DNA of 64,000 bases from assembly GCA_026874595.1 (NCBI GenBank), contig CM049308.1:52467624-52531623 (forward strand). The letters are read 5' to 3'. A program made the position numbers and the translations under genes. Positions 21,405-34,305 of this stretch are shown piece after piece. This DNA is from Sipunculus nudus (taxonomy: Eukaryota; Annelida; Sipuncula; Golfingiida; Sipunculidae). Position 1 is the stretch's first letter. Every line of letters starts with the position of its first letter. The notes below the pieces were generated by a model, which saw only the letters and a list, made by a program, of their open reading frames with translations, was not told where the DNA came from and made no database searches.

Positions 21405-24400
21405 ATGTAATTTAGCCTAAATTATCAAAATATCTGTAGGTACAAAGATAAGCGCCAGGACGAACTTTATCTGTTGTTTCGCAAATTCTTCTGAAAACTA
21501 CAGGACGTCTTGTTTTAACCGCTACCTTTGTTGACGAAAGGTCTGTTGCAGAACATCCTGTTGGTTAGGTTGTACCCGTTTATTTTGCTCACCTCCTATA
21601 TCTTACACGCTTCTGTCACTTTGTCGCTCTCTCTCTCATGAGTATATGACTCTGTAATTGATTGTGGCTTTAGTAGCCGTCATTTGTTGCATGATCAGGT
21701 TAGGAGCATGTTATTTTATTTTACTGACATTTTTATTGTTTAGTGTGTACATTTTCATATCAGATGATAATTGAGTAAACAACGTCTTACATATAAGCAA
21801 GAAATACATTCTTGTCAGCAAAAGGGCACATGAACAATTATTGTACAATGAAACATTTGGGTGTATATGATCAGGGCTGAAATTGAATATAAATGCATAT
21901 TGGTTTATAACTGATTTGCATTTTCGTTATGCATAAAAAAATGCTGTTAATTTTATTACAAAATAATAACTTATCTTACAGAATCAGTGTACTCTGATTG
22001 GAGTGACCTGATCAAAAATGACCCAGCAAACACCTCAAAATTTACAACTGTTTCAGGGACACCTAACCTGGAACAATTTCAGGGGCACGAACAATAGTTT
22101 ACCCTGGCTGAATACGGAATAATCATATCGGTTAATAGAATCCTTGCTAACACCATCCACTAACCACGCCTCCTTGTCAGTTTTATGTAATGCTAATAAC
22201 ATGCATTGATATTTTCTCATTTTTAAATATTGGTTGTTTAAAACACAGATGAAGAAATGGTTAAGTGCTGTTACCCGTCAGATTTGTCACCTTTCTTACA
22301 AGGATCTTGAAAAACCTCCGGAAGAGCAAGAGCCATGGTGATGTTGTGACACATGCAAGAGAATAAGATACACAGAGGAGGTCCTGCCATGTAATGGTGA
22401 AGAACTAGCCCAGGACAATGGACAGAACTATACCTTTACCTTCCTGTGACATGCCCTGTGTGACATGTCCCGTCAGAATGCAGCCAAAGAAGGTAATGAC
22501 TCAGAGATGATTTCCTATACTGGCGGAGTGAAACCGGGAAGGCCATCACTTCATACTCACAGATTACTGGCTGGTGAGTTTATTTATTCTCTAGCGCCTA
22601 TTGCCACATCTGTTTTGTGTGATTCACTCACTTTTTATTTTATAAGTGAAGAACGTAAGCCCCGTACGTTTATATAGTAAACAGAAAAATAACCAAATGC
22701 CTTATAACTCAAAAATTGTGGATCATATATACTTTAATCCAATTAACCATGTTGAGAAATGTTTGTGCTAAAAATGTTTAAATATAATCCGTGTAATATA
22801 AGCTCTTTAAAATGTTTAACCTGGATATTGATATTAATTATACATTTAAATCTGAAATACATGAATATACTTTACTTAAAGTATGCCTACAACATGTGTT
22901 ATATGTTTATGATTTTACAATTGAGCATTTCGTGTGCTTATGTCAGCATACATAAATCAGTTCTAATCAAATGGGGGAAAAAACAGAGTCAGATTCGTAA
23001 TGATTGCCACAAAGTAATGTTTTCTAGGGTGGGTCATTCATGTGAAACAGGTCTGTTGCAGCTATCCTATCACTATAAAAGCCTGGTTTCCAATTAACAT
23101 ATAAACAGATTATCTGTTACTGCCTAATTACTGGAGCTTAAAGTGCAAAAGTTGTAAATAAAAAATAAATTTATGCCAAAAACTGGAGTTATCATCCGAA
23201 AACAAATTTGTGGACGGAATGCCAGGTGGTCATTATAGGGCAAATCCGATTATTCTAAAATGGTCGGTACTTTTGATAATTCTCAACTTATTCTAGGTAT
23301 TATTGGATTATAATACTGAATATGTGTTGCAACACTCTGAAAAAAAGGGAAACATAAAAAATTATGTATTTCAAGTTAAATAAATAAGACTGGTATAAAT
23401 ATACTATTTTTGTATTTAAAAGATGCAAGAAATTATGCAACTGTGGCATAATATTCTTCGATACACCACTGAGAATACTTTGCTTGAATGTGAGCTAATA
23501 TTTATAGTGTGTATCTTTTATCTTATGTTGACATCTGTATTAATTTTTCAGGGGTACTGAATTCCGCAAGGATTTTCCTGAATCCAGGATATGTTGGCAT
23601 TATTTCCGAATGTAAACACTCGGATAAGGCTTGCGTTTCCCACTGTGGCCCTCGGTGAGGGTTTTGATGCCTCAGCGATCAGACGTATGATTCATTTTTA
23701 AAGTCCGACAAAACTTTAAAATTAAAAAGTCCAACAAAACTTGAAATAAATTATTTTGCTCTGCGAGTGTAGGCCTAAAGACTAATATTATATGTAAATT
23801 TGTCAGAACATACGCTGTAGACAAAACGTAGCCTTTTGTTTTTTACATTGAACTGACTGATGAAGATGTTATAAGATACGAATTAATGTTCTGATATCAT
23901 CACTTGCCAATAATGTTACCTTGTTACCTCTGCCAAGGAGGTTGTGTTTTTATCCATGTCTGTTCCTTTGTTTGATTGCATGTTAGCAACCTTAGGCAAA
24001 AAGAAATGGACCACTTTTCACAAGACCTAGATAGGGCCTTGAATTTTACTTTTTTTGCAAGTTCTATTGTAACATAATGTATAAAAACCAGGCAAGTCCA
24101 GTAAACCACTAATAATGTGCAGTACTGACACAGGTATCAGGACATGCTACAATTACTCCTTATACTTTTTGATAGTAAACAATTTTTAGAAATGTAAATT
24201 TTTTTTTGTTTCGTTTTGAAATTTAAAAAAGGAATTTATTTAGGCGAGCGCAGACCAGAGGTGATGCCACTGGTAATACAATTGTGTATGAGCGTATTCC
24301 TTTAATATACTGGCAAATGCCTGTTGTGTTTATAAATGGTTGATTCACACAAAGGACGGCACACTGTGCTTTGAATGGGCAGGCTTTTTGCCATCTGTTG

Positions 24401-25270
24401 TGTGATATAAGGGAGAGAGAATGGAGATGGCAGTTGTTTGAAAAAAAAATGCTTTTTTTCATTGGTTGCAAATAATGATTGTGATTATGTTCACCATTAA
24501 CTTAAAACTGGTTGTGCCAGATTTAAGTATTATTTACACATTTTAGTGTACTTTTTAAAACTGGCAAATACAACCATAATTATTACACTTTCTCAGTTCA
24601 TTCAGTTCCCTGAAATTGTAATTATTGTTCATAATTAGTTTCTCATGTTTTTGAAGATTGGTGATATGTATAATATGTATTTTTTTTAGGGATTCTTACC
24701 TTTATTTAAGAGAGCTACATTACAGCAGTGTTATCAGCTCCTTAGTTGTTGGTTTATCGTCTTAACCTGATATGCTTTCTGAATGTGACTTGTTATATCA
24801 GCTGCTGAGGACTATTGGTGCGATCTGTATTTTTTCATATTCATTACGTCATGATTTGTCCAAGTTTAAATTACGGGACGTATTTTTTTACACAAGAGAA
24901 ATGTATATAGTTAATTCTTCAAAGTTGCAATGTCAATTTATAGATTCTTCCTATACTTGTAATCATTATCTAAATATACACTAAAGATCAGAGCTAAATT
25001 GAGCAAACATTTCAAGTTAATTAAATATTTTTACATCACTTACAGTGTCAAAATGACCCATCTCGCCTGTAAGCGCTTTTTTTAATTCTCTAAATAAAGG
25101 GTGTTTATTATTAATTTTACAGTTTATAAAAATAGCCATTTATGGACATTTGTACCTGTTTTATAAGACTTCATCTGTAGTTGATTGCGTAATTTCAAGG
25201 GTTTCCCAAGTAAGCCCAGAGTACGTCGCATTTAATAACATTTTTTTACTGAGAGTTCGTGGTCCATAAT
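21405..25270. other. Long AT-rich stretch with little recognisable content
   Basis: No supported gene. A frame from 22248 to 22677 stays open apart from two TGA codons and reads, for example, KRIRYTEEVLPCNGEELAQ. It may be a decayed exon but matches no family I know. Around 23918-24090 the words CCTCTGCCAAGGAGGTTGTG and GTTAGCAAC belong to a dispersed element common in marine animals, by memory. Confidence 0.35.
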
Positions 25271-25339
25271 TTCTCAAGTGGGCTGTCGAAAGTGTATGCC
25301 ACTTCTTACATTGGGTAGCTTTGAGTGGAAACATGTAGC

Positions 25340-26050
25340 TGAAGATTCCATAACAGTGCAATTTTTCTTACTGTCTTGGCACTTTGGACGGAAAACACGT
25401 CATATAAAAAACCGCGTGGCTCTGGATCATATTACTACAATACAAAAACGTTGGTCTCCATTGTACTCCTGGCTGACGTAGGACGCATTTCTGATGGCTG
25501 AGACCTTCATGTAACTACGTTCGGACACTTAGTTGATGATGTAGAACTCTCCATACCAGAGCAAGAAAACTACACGACGATCCACGCGCTCCTGGTGCCG
25601 TACGTTTTGCTTGGTGACGATGCATTTCCGATGAAAGTTTTTGAAAATAAGATAATGGTGAACAGTGAACATTTTGAAACGTGTTTTCCACTCTCGGCTC
25701 TGTCGTGCACGTCGGGTGTTGGAAAATGCTTTTGGAATACTTGTTTCAAGATTTGGGCCGTTTCAGAAGCCGATTAAAGTCTCCCCAGAAAAAGCACAAA
25801 CTCACGTTAGGCTGTTGCTATTTACATATTTTTTATCATATAAAGTCAAAACGGTTCATCACTGGTGGAACTGTTCATTCGGAAGACTCTATGGGGAATG
25901 TCAATGCAGGAATATGGCGGGAAACAAGAAATGAGTTGACCGGTCTGCAAGCTACGCGCATGAGAAATCTATCAAAGCCGCGCTAAAGCTACATGGGACA
26001 CGTTGCAGACTTATTTCTGTACCAAAGGAGCGATGCATGGCAGCTGAATC
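25340..26050 (+). pseudogene. PIF/Harbinger transposase, frameshifted remnant
   Basis: Motifs of a DDE_Tnp_4 transposase appear in order across shifting frames. CNFSYCLGTLDGKHVI (about 25361-25410) carries the first catalytic aspartate. KKPRGSGSYYYN and VSIVLLADVG follow. LSIPEQEN and VPYVLLGDDAFPM (about 25590-25635) carry the second. SRLCRARRVLENAFGILVSR (about 25690-25750) carries the glutamate, then PIKVSPEKAQTHV. The tail NAGIWRETRNELTGL and YFCTKGAM follow at about 25905-26030. At least three frameshifts and one in-frame stop have destroyed the gene. The three catalytic positions are still readable. No terminal repeats were found next to it. A Harbinger-type MITE at 50344-50680 could have been moved by a relative. 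Confidence 0.75.
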
Positions 26051-27163
26051 AGGTATCATGAACGCAAAAGTCCCTGGGACTGCTCTTCCACAGACATGGT
26101 AGTATTGACGTACACAAGGTACCTATGTTACCGATGCTCTTGTAGTATCAACGTATCAAAGGTTTTCATTTCCCGGAAAAAGATCTTCACTAGTAGCGTT
26201 GCTTTTGGGCTATTACTATATACCAACTCGTAGAATTACAGTTACTATCTCTACAGCGAATTTTTGCTGTATACTATAATAATAAAAAAAATCAGACGAA
26301 TTCCCTGGTTCCTGGTCTTTAATTGTTTATTATGTAATATACATATTACTTCCCGTTTCACTTTTGTTTTTTGTTTTTGTTTTTTTGTGTGTGAAAAAAA
26401 TACGGTATGCGCTGCTCGAGGAAGAATACACAAGTCATTAGGGAAAAATATTAGAATGAGATTTACACTGAAGTATCAGAAGCAGAAGAATTACCACTAT
26501 GATTTTCAACAAAATTGCAATAGCAAAGTATTATAATGTAATTCTATGTATGGTAACCTGTCAATTTATGCAAAATGAGATAATTAGATATTGAGATATA
26601 AAACATAAAATTGAGAAGCGGTTTGGTCGGCTCCGTTTATATTAATTCAAATCACGCAAGTACAATGTATGATATTTGTATTCATGGTCGAGGTGTTGAA
26701 GATGTAATCGGACTTGGAGGACTTCAGAAAACGTTGGCCTGGGATTCGCTTTCAAATCCACGGGTTACGACTGTGCGGATGAGTGATACAGCGACAATTG
26801 TTTCTAGTCTCGCACAAAAATGTTTTCGCCAAATGTCCAACAGTCAGAGATTAGGATGTTACGTTTTGCCCGCAAAACGGACTTGAACATTGTAGCTCTT
26901 GTGCGAGTTCATTTCTCGTATACAAAATCCCTTTGGCTCTGTCCCCGGCGAGTAAATGTTTTCCTTTGTCATGTAGTTGAGAGCTTCACCAGACTGGGTC
27001 TTGGCTTGGTTCCAGGACGGGCCCGGCCTACTCTATGTGAACGCTCAATTTCACTTTCTTTTATCTCAATCTTTAGTAGATAATTCACCATATTTACTAC
27101 TAGTGTTAGTATTTTCTTCTTTATCCTCTGGCAAGGCATTTACAGTTCTCAAAGAGTTTCTCT
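26050..27163. other. Intergenic stretch
   Basis: Short overlapping open frames only, none with recognisable motifs. Two short A-rich and T-rich runs near 26350-26400. Confidence 0.35.
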
Positions 27164-27466
27164 TTATTGTTGTTGTTTGTCCCGTTCATCTCTGAGTTCA
27201 TGTACAACAGTCTGCAAAGAACTGACCTGGTCCTCTAAATAACTAACTTTTGAATCAAAAGTTTCAAGTTTATCTTTTACTGCTTTCTCTATGAGAATTT
27301 GCAGTGATTGTCTTACAAGCCCGGAGTCCAGAGTAACTGCCATGTATTGTGTAAAAGTCTCTGCGTTCTCTTTATTCAATTCCCTTCTCTGCGCCCCTAA
27401 CAAAACTGCCAAGATCAGCTGGAGGGAGATCATTAAGGGACTCCAGAGAAACTGTAATTTATTCAA
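27164..27466 (-). pseudogene. Coiled-coil fragment, possibly from a LINE ORF1 protein
   Basis: The frame reads LLGAQRRELNKENAETFTQY, then a heptad-rich stretch with KAVKDKLETFDSKVSYL and SSLQTVVHELRDERDKQQQ before a TAA at 27164-27166. Leucine and valine spacing suits a coiled coil. Many LINE ORF1 proteins carry such a segment before their RNA-binding region, which is absent here. Upstream on the same strand another frame reads GYNDLSDDSLSP. It could equally be an exon of an unrelated structural protein. Confidence 0.35.
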
Positions 27467-27781
27467 CCGTTAATTTTTATCCAGTGGCGATAGGGAATCA
27501 TCACTTAGGTCATTGTATCCTCTCTTCTTTTCCTTTTTGTTTACAGTGTGGTATTTTTAAATACAATTACTATCCTATTTATTATAAAGATATACCATGA
27601 ATGTATTTTGTTCGGTAATATGCGTTGGTACCCAGTATAATTACGTAAATTGATGAAAATAGGTAGAGCCGATCTTACTTGGAACTTCACTCGTGCAGCG
27701 CCATCTACCGACCATCAATTACCATGCAGATAATACTGCAGCTATGAAATGTGTGATCGTCAATGAAGAACAAAAAAAAAC

Positions 27782-29502
27782 TAGATGTGTCGGAACGACA
27801 CGAATGCCCCCGCCTTGGGCAAATTAGAAACATTTGTAAAATTTTGAAAATTTTTTTAAGTTCAGAAGGTGTCGTATGGTCAAAAGTAGGTCAACAAGGG
27901 CAAAATGCAAACTCGATCTGTAACGGGTCATTATGAAGCAACACACCAAAAATCATGCCAGTATATGCAGGCATTGTGAAAAAAAGTCCATACATGTGCA
28001 TTTTCCATAAAAATTTCTGTCTTTCATGAAATTTTCTATGTTTAGGAGCCGTAAAACAATCAAAAGTAGGTCAACCGGGATGAAACGCGAACTCGATCTG
28101 TAACTGTCATTATCTGCCCACACATAAAAAATCAGGGTGGTATCTGCAGGCATTGAGGAAAAAAAGTAAGTACATATGCATTTGTTATGAAAATTTATAT
28201 TTTTCATGAAACTTTCTATGTTCAGGAGCAGTCAAATGGTCATAAGTAGGTCAACTGAGAGAAAACAAGAACTCGATCTGTAACTGGTCATTATCTGCCT
28301 ACACACAAAAAATCAGGCCCGTATCTGCAGGCACTGCGAAAAAAAGTCCATACATATGCACCTTTTTATGAAATTTTCTTTATTAGAGCACCGTCAAACG
28401 GTCAAAAATAGGTCAACTGGGACAAAACGTGTTCTTGATCTGTAACTGGTCATTATCTGCCCACACACCAAAAATCAGGCCGATATCTGCAGGTATTGTG
28501 AAGAAAAGTCTGTACAAGTGTATTTGTCATGAAAATGTATGTTTTACATGAAATTTTCTATGTTCAGGAGCCGTAAAACGGTCAAAAGTAGGTCAACCAG
28601 GACGAAACGCAAATCGATCTGTAACAGGTCTACATCTGCCCACACACCAAAAATCAGGCCAATATCTGCAGGCATTGCGAAAAAAAGTCCGTACATGTGT
28701 ATCTTTCATGAATATTTCTATTTTTCATGAAATTTTCTATGTATGTACAACGGTCAAAAGTAGGTCAACCGGGACGAAACGCGAACTTGATCTGTAACTG
28801 GTCTATATTTGCCCACACACCAAAAATCAGGCCAATATCTGCAGGCATTGCGAAAAAAAGTCCGTACATGTGTATCTGTCATGAATATTTCTATTTTTCA
28901 TTAAATTTTCTAAGTTTAGGAGCCGTTAAACAGTCAAAAGTAGGTCAACCTGGACGAAACGCGAACTCGATCTGTAACTGGTCTATATCTGTCCTTACAC
29001 CAAAAATCAGGCCAATATCTGCAGGCACTGCGAAAAAAAAGTCCGTACATGTGTATTTGTCATGAAATTTCATATTTTTCATGAAATTTTCTATGTTCAG
29101 GAGCCGTAAAACGGTCAAAAGTAGGTCAACCAGGACGAAACGCGAACTCGATCTGTTTCTGGTCTATATCTGCTCACACACCAAAAATCAGGCCAATATC
29201 TGCAGGCATTGCGAAAAAAAGTCCGTACATGTGTATCTGTCATGAATATTTCTATTTTTCATGAAATTTTCTAAGTTTAGGAGCCGTAAAACAGTCAAAA
29301 GTAGGTCAACCGGGACGAAACGCGAACTCGATCTGTAACTGGTCTATATCTGCCCACACACCAAAAATTAGGCCAATATCTGCAGGCATTGCGAAAAAAA
29401 GTCCGTACAACTGTTTGATTTCGGAATGACGGAAGGACGGAATGACGGAATGACGGACATGGGTAAAACTATATGCCCCGGCCACTTTGTGGCGGGGGCA
29501 TA
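27782..29502. mobile_element. TIR-bounded element with nine internal units of about 180 bp
   Basis: The left end has TAGATGTGTCGGAACGACAC (an inverted pair itself) followed by GAATGCCCCCGCC. The right end has GGCGGGGGCATA, so GCCCCCGCC is inverted at the two ends. Between them the landmark GTAGGTCAAC recurs near 27885, 28065, 28245, 28405, 28585, 28755, 28940, 29120 and 29300. Each unit also carries ACTCGATCTGTAACTGGTC, ATCAGGCCAATATCTGCAGG and TCATGAAATTTTCTATG. No transposase is present. Spacers are not variable and units are long, so it is a satellite-bearing MITE and not a CRISPR array. Confidence 0.75.
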
Positions 29503-32477
29503 AAAATTAGTAATTATGGAAATCATACATAATCATGAACTTCAGAATAAGAGACAAAAACATTCTGCTCCACGGGTTCTTAATGATCAGCAGAACTGCA
29601 CAAAATTTATAGGTCAAGGTATCATTGATCATAAATCCTTCCTCTCCACCATACTTGGATATTCACGAAGATCAAAACTTAGTCTACAAGAGAAGTTATA
29701 TACTATTGTAAAATCCTGCATAGTACTAAGTAATTATAATTCAGCTGGGGTCCACTAAGTCGTATACACTGGACAATCACTCCGCAATTGTGCAAGTAAT
29801 TCCAATTCCCACATGCCTTCTCCTTCGACGAGTTAAAGTCTCTGCAGGACATTTATCGGAGGTCTCTTCACACTGATGGTATAGAACGGTTAAGTTTAAA
29901 GACTCGTTACATCATGCCTCTCCACAGACAGATCAAGAAGAGACAATCTTGCAGTTGATCCCCTTGATATTGTGGTCCAAAACGACGAGTTTATCGTTTG
30001 AGAGAGAATAAATTTTAAGGATATTATTAGGAAAAGTTATTCCAGAGTAGTATGCTACCGGAAGTGCACCAGTGGCCACTCATCATATGCCTTAATATAT
30101 GTTCATAAGAAATTAACAGACCGTAGTATGTACGTGGAATGCTAAGGTCCTGTAGACCTCATTAATCATTCGATACTGTAAACTTAGGTCTACGGAAAAT
30201 CATATCATTCCTAGAGTCGCTTGTTTTCCAAATAGATGCTGTAAGTAATCCATACAGATAATAATGGTTGAAGAAATATAACAAAAGTAGAGGGCAGACG
30301 AACGAACTTTCTTGTTCGGGCCAACTGTCGTGCAGCAAAAAAAAAAAAAAAAGGCAACACTCAGCACCTTGTCCAAGGTCAATGATGACCTTTTTTGTTT
30401 TGTTTGCTGCCAGTGTATCATGTGCGACACACAAGAGTTCTTGGCACACACAACCATATACCTGGCACGCTACCGCATTCGAAGATGTTTTGAGTGATAA
30501 TAAGCTATTTCATCCATTATATAGCTGAAATTTCAATTCAATTAATATATATGTTCACTGTGCACAATTTTGTTATAAAACACGATAAATCTGCACTCTT
30601 TATGACTATATATTGTACATTGTTTGTACGAAATAAATGATAATAATATTTGTACGAAATAAATGATAATAAAATAGCTTTTCAATTGCTTTGATAATTT
30701 ACAATAGAGATGTTTCAAACAAAATATATGTCCATTTTCAATTAAACCTGGCTCAGATCCACTGAGAATCGCTGTTATCATGGATTAAAATTCATACTGG
30801 AATTTTGAACAATGAAATCGATAACTTAAAATTTCATAGTGTATGTTCATTGCGTGTGCTCCAGGCATCATGAGCTTTTATATTTTAAGTAGAACCGGAA
30901 AGGAAGCAGAAACTAGTTTAAGAATATTCAAGGGTTTTGGAAAGTATTTGTGATTTTTTTTTTGTAATTTTTTTATGAAACACAGTTACATACTTTTCAT
31001 ATATCAGTGGTGTCAATTTATCTTGGGGGGGGGGGGGGTGATCGCAGTTAGGAGGTTTTATATAAACACACACACATACATATAAACATACATCTTTTAA
31101 TGTCTGTGACCCATTTCAAATATATTAAAATTAAGTAAGTTTAAAAAATAAGGTATTGTTTCCAGTATACCTAATTCGTATGAATTTTTAATTATTCTAA
31201 ATGTGATGTAACCATACTACATGATCATGTTTCATTGATATATCATGATGCAAGCATGTATATCAATACATGACCACACATATTGATGTTGCCTGAAGCA
31301 CTAAATTATTTCCAAATATATGTTGACTTTATTGTATTGCCAGGGTTTATTGTGTAGTGTACCGTAAACTAGCTTTTCACTTATTCCTATGAGATTACTT
31401 ACTACTATAACCTGTCCCTTATGTATCAGAATTTTTTGGCCAGAAAGCAACCTGTAAAGCCCATTATTGTGTATGAATATACAAGGTATGTGTGTATATA
31501 TTAAAACAGGTATATCAAGCAGTCCTTCTCTCATTGTGGATACATTTGATATAACTGTACTTGTTCAAGTGCTATGAGCATTTTATCCCTCCAAAAGTCT
31601 CCCAAGATTCCTGTAAAATATTATATAGTAAAATAATTCATGTATTTTACATGAAATCAGTATGAACTAAATGTATCAGTGAGAGAACGTTAAAGGGAAA
31701 TGCACATGGTTTGGAATTCTTTTGATATTAGATGATTGTTTATGAACTTATTGTTTTTAGAATTGTATATGTGAAAATAAAAAAGGAAACAATTAGTTAA
31801 AATGGTAACATCGGTCCTTGTATTTGACAGGATTCTTGATGTTTATATTTTATCATCCCTTGCTGAGCTAGAGGCCTTAAACGACCAGTGTGAAGATTAT
31901 ATATTTGAAGGCCGGTATCTGACGTTGAGCCATTGAAGTAAAGGTAGTGCCAAAGAGCCATGGAAAAAAAAACATGAGAAAAAAAAAGATTGGGCAAGAC
32001 AAGATTCTGGTTTACAGGAAATTTGTATACATATGTTTGTGATTGTAAGATGTAGTTTGCTTGAAGATATCTTTGAAATTTCAATGGTTTAAGTTTATGA
32101 AACCAAATAAGATTGCTAGTATATTTAAAGAGCATCTAAAGTCCCAGTCACGGAATCTTTGTTTGTAATGTCTTTGCTTGCTACATATATTTTAACAGAT
32201 CAAAAAATTAATATTTTAAGGTTTCCGTGATTTTTGTTAGATACATCTAACATACAGGTAGTGTCACAACTTAGAATTGACGTGTAATTTCTCATTGTGA
32301 CTGCTCTTGCATAGATTTGTGTCCCCATTTTTCTGAGCAAATGAGTGCATCTTGCAACAAACTGATAGTATGGTTGACATAATTTAGTGCAAAGCACAGT
32401 AGTATATATAACTTTTGCACATTTCAAATGCTTGTTTTTTCTTTATTTAAATTTGTGACGTATATTTTTCATCATAG
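29503..32477. other. Intergenic AT-rich stretch
   Basis: No supported gene. It holds a poly-A run at about 30337-30352, a 14-G run at 31025-31038 and a short tandem duplication near 30625-30672 (TTTGTACGAAATAAATGATA twice). An 80-codon open frame at 29516-29758 has no recognised motif. Confidence 0.4.
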
Positions 32478-32606
32478 AGTCACGTTCATCAGCAACATCA
32501 GTGGAACTGATGACGGTGATATACGAGATCCAAAGGACAAGACATGGAATATAGAAGAGGAGGATGACTGGGAGCTCAACACAGATGAATACGAAGTATT
32601 TTTACA
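32478..32606 (+). CDS. Acidic exon of an unrecognised gene (exon A)
   Basis: A good acceptor (CATCATAG) precedes it and a strong donor (GTAAGTAT) follows. The reading frame is rich in D and E: GTDDGDIRDPKDKTWNIEEE, then DDWELNTDEYEVFLQ. It ends after two bases of a codon, and exon B supplies the third, restoring CAG and continuing as DRRLTEEMGQ. The join is therefore phase-consistent. An acidic, low-complexity segment like this is typical of a disordered N-terminal region. Upstream exons are not identified. Confidence 0.5.
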
Positions 32607-32898
32607 GTAAGTATACCTGCAGCCACACACTGCAGCCAAGCACACGTATAAGGCAAATGTTTGAATGCAAGTCATACTAATTTGCCCGAAATCAAGTATA
32701 TCAATTGTGGTTTTCTTTGTACTGACAAGCTACGGTATACAGGTGAAAAGGCTCCTATCTTTCCCAAAACTTTATTAAATTTGCTGAATGCAATGAAGGT
32801 TGTGATGATGTTTCTGATTTAGTGCAAACAAAAATGAAACCACCATTTTGAAGAGTATAGTTTATTTTGGTAGTAATGACACTTGGTTTATTCCACAG

Positions 32899-33208
32899 GG
32901 ACAGACGACTCACTGAGGAGATGGGTCAGTATCAGGCTGGTGATGTTGCATTCGATATTCATGATGATGAGGAGGAACCAGATGGCACAGAGGTCGAAGA
33001 AGTTGGTAAAGGCAAGAGACCGAAAGACATTATCGTCAGAGTTCAGGACCCAGCAGGTGCTGTCAAGGAAACTGCTGTTATTTCCTATGTGGAGTGTTTG
33101 GTGCAACTTGGGAAGGCTTCGATTCCAGTAACTTGTAGGGTCAAAGGATGCAGAAAACCAGTCACAGCTGAACATAAAAGACGAGGCACAGCACATGGAT
33201 TGTCATGG
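32899..33208 (+). CDS. Exon B of the same gene, with a C-x4-C site
   Basis: It follows the acceptor TTCCACAG and continues exon A in phase. It reads RRLTEEMGQYQAGDVAFDIH, an acidic stretch with EVEEVGKGKRPKDIIVRV, then IPVTCRVKGCRKPVT and RRGTAHGLSW. The C-R-V-K-G-C pair with a following G-T-x-x-x-L-S-W resembles the zinc-binding start of a widespread invertebrate family of transposon-like proteins in which W-x-C-x-x-G-H comes next. That continuation is not seen here, because the frame runs into an intron-like stretch (possible donor GTTGGT at 33209). It may be a truncated copy or the next exon may be lost. The P-like transposase remnant about 500 bp downstream may be unrelated. Confidence 0.45.
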
Positions 33209-33690
33209 GTTGGTATTTTATTCATTCATAATATTATAATATTTATTTTTATCCATGTTTCAGCGACTGTTTCATTGACTCGTGTAAAAGTAAGACCAAT
33301 TTGTAAATCCCGAATTTTCATAAGTTAGCAGTTCGACAATTTATCATTTGGGGCAAATCCGCTTTTCACAACATTTGGCAGCGTAAGGTTCAAAGAATGT
33401 AGCATCTTTATCATTTTTCTCGAAGATTTTATCTCCTTCTTTTAGCGTCTGTACAAAATTCTAGGAAAGCCTCGTCCACTTCACTTAGTCTTTTTTTCTT
33501 TCTTTTCACTACATCAGATGCTGTACTATAAGGATATATTCATATTTGGCCATGACCATCGAAAACCCCCGAATTTCATTTTGCTTTTGCTGTATGAACC
33601 CTGAAAGGTGCTAGACAAAGATTTGCTCAACTCGATGGTACAGTATTAAAGGATAAATGGCAGTGATGGTGCTCACCTGTATTCAACAGT
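33209..33690. other. Stretch between exon B and the transposase remnant
   Basis: No coding signal recognised. It could be an intron that once joined the exons to what follows. Confidence 0.3.
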
Positions 33691-34075
33691 CAGGCTCCTA
33701 CAGCAATCAAGCCAGATGGCTCATTTTGTCCGTGTCTACAGACCAGTCTGTAGTGCATCTGATGATCGCCTAATGAAGAATCAAGATATGCCTCAGTGGT
33801 TCCTTGACTTGGAGTCAGAAGACATGTCATCCAGTGTGTGGGGTGTTCTGCTGAGAACCAGAAAACTTATGTCACAGGAAACTAGGGCTGACATTATATG
33901 TTTGTTAATAGGATGTAATGAACCGCTGTGTAGAAAGTTGTCATCGTGCAATGGATCGATAATTCCTGCCAGTATCAATAGTGATGGGGTGGAGAACATG
34001 TTTGCCCAACAAAGGGCCACAAATCACGGAGAAAATTATAACCCCACTGCATAGCAGTATTAGAAATCAGTCAAT
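33690..34075 (+). pseudogene. Second P-like transposase C-terminal remnant
   Basis: The frame reads MPQWFLDLESE, then RKLMSQETRADIICLLIG, then SIIPASINSDGVENMFAQQR and NYNPTA before a TAG. QY and a further stop follow, then SVN and ILG. The order W-F-L-D-x-E-S-E, L-M-S-x-E-T-R-x-D-I, N-S-D-x-V-E-N-x-F-x-Q-Q-R and N-P-T matches the remnant at 1-375. The two are diverged copies of one family. This copy is in a single frame over most of its length, with two stops at the end. Confidence 0.6.
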
Positions 34076-34305
34076 GTATGAATATTGGGGGTAAATTTAT
34101 TTCAAAGAAGTCAGTTCTGCAGGGTTGCAAGAAACACAACCATCAACATCAAAGCAAAAAATGCACTGAACCCTTGGAAACATCTGAGCAATCTGACAAA
34201 CGGGTGATCCCCCTCTGCTAACCATTAATAGATAGTACTGGAGAGAAATGTGGGAAACGATTTGTGAAAATAACTACGAAAGAAGATCATTGAAAGGAAC
34301 ACGTT

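Noticed and set aside
22248-22677. Long frame interrupted only by two TGA codons, considered as a selenoprotein
   Set aside because: No recognisable selenoprotein motif, no SECIS-like hairpin that I could see and no family match. A decayed exon or chance is more likely.
27782-29502. Regularly spaced repeats resembling a CRISPR array
   Set aside because: Units are about 180 bp, diverge gradually, have no unique short spacers and lie in a eukaryotic TIR-bounded element without cas genes.
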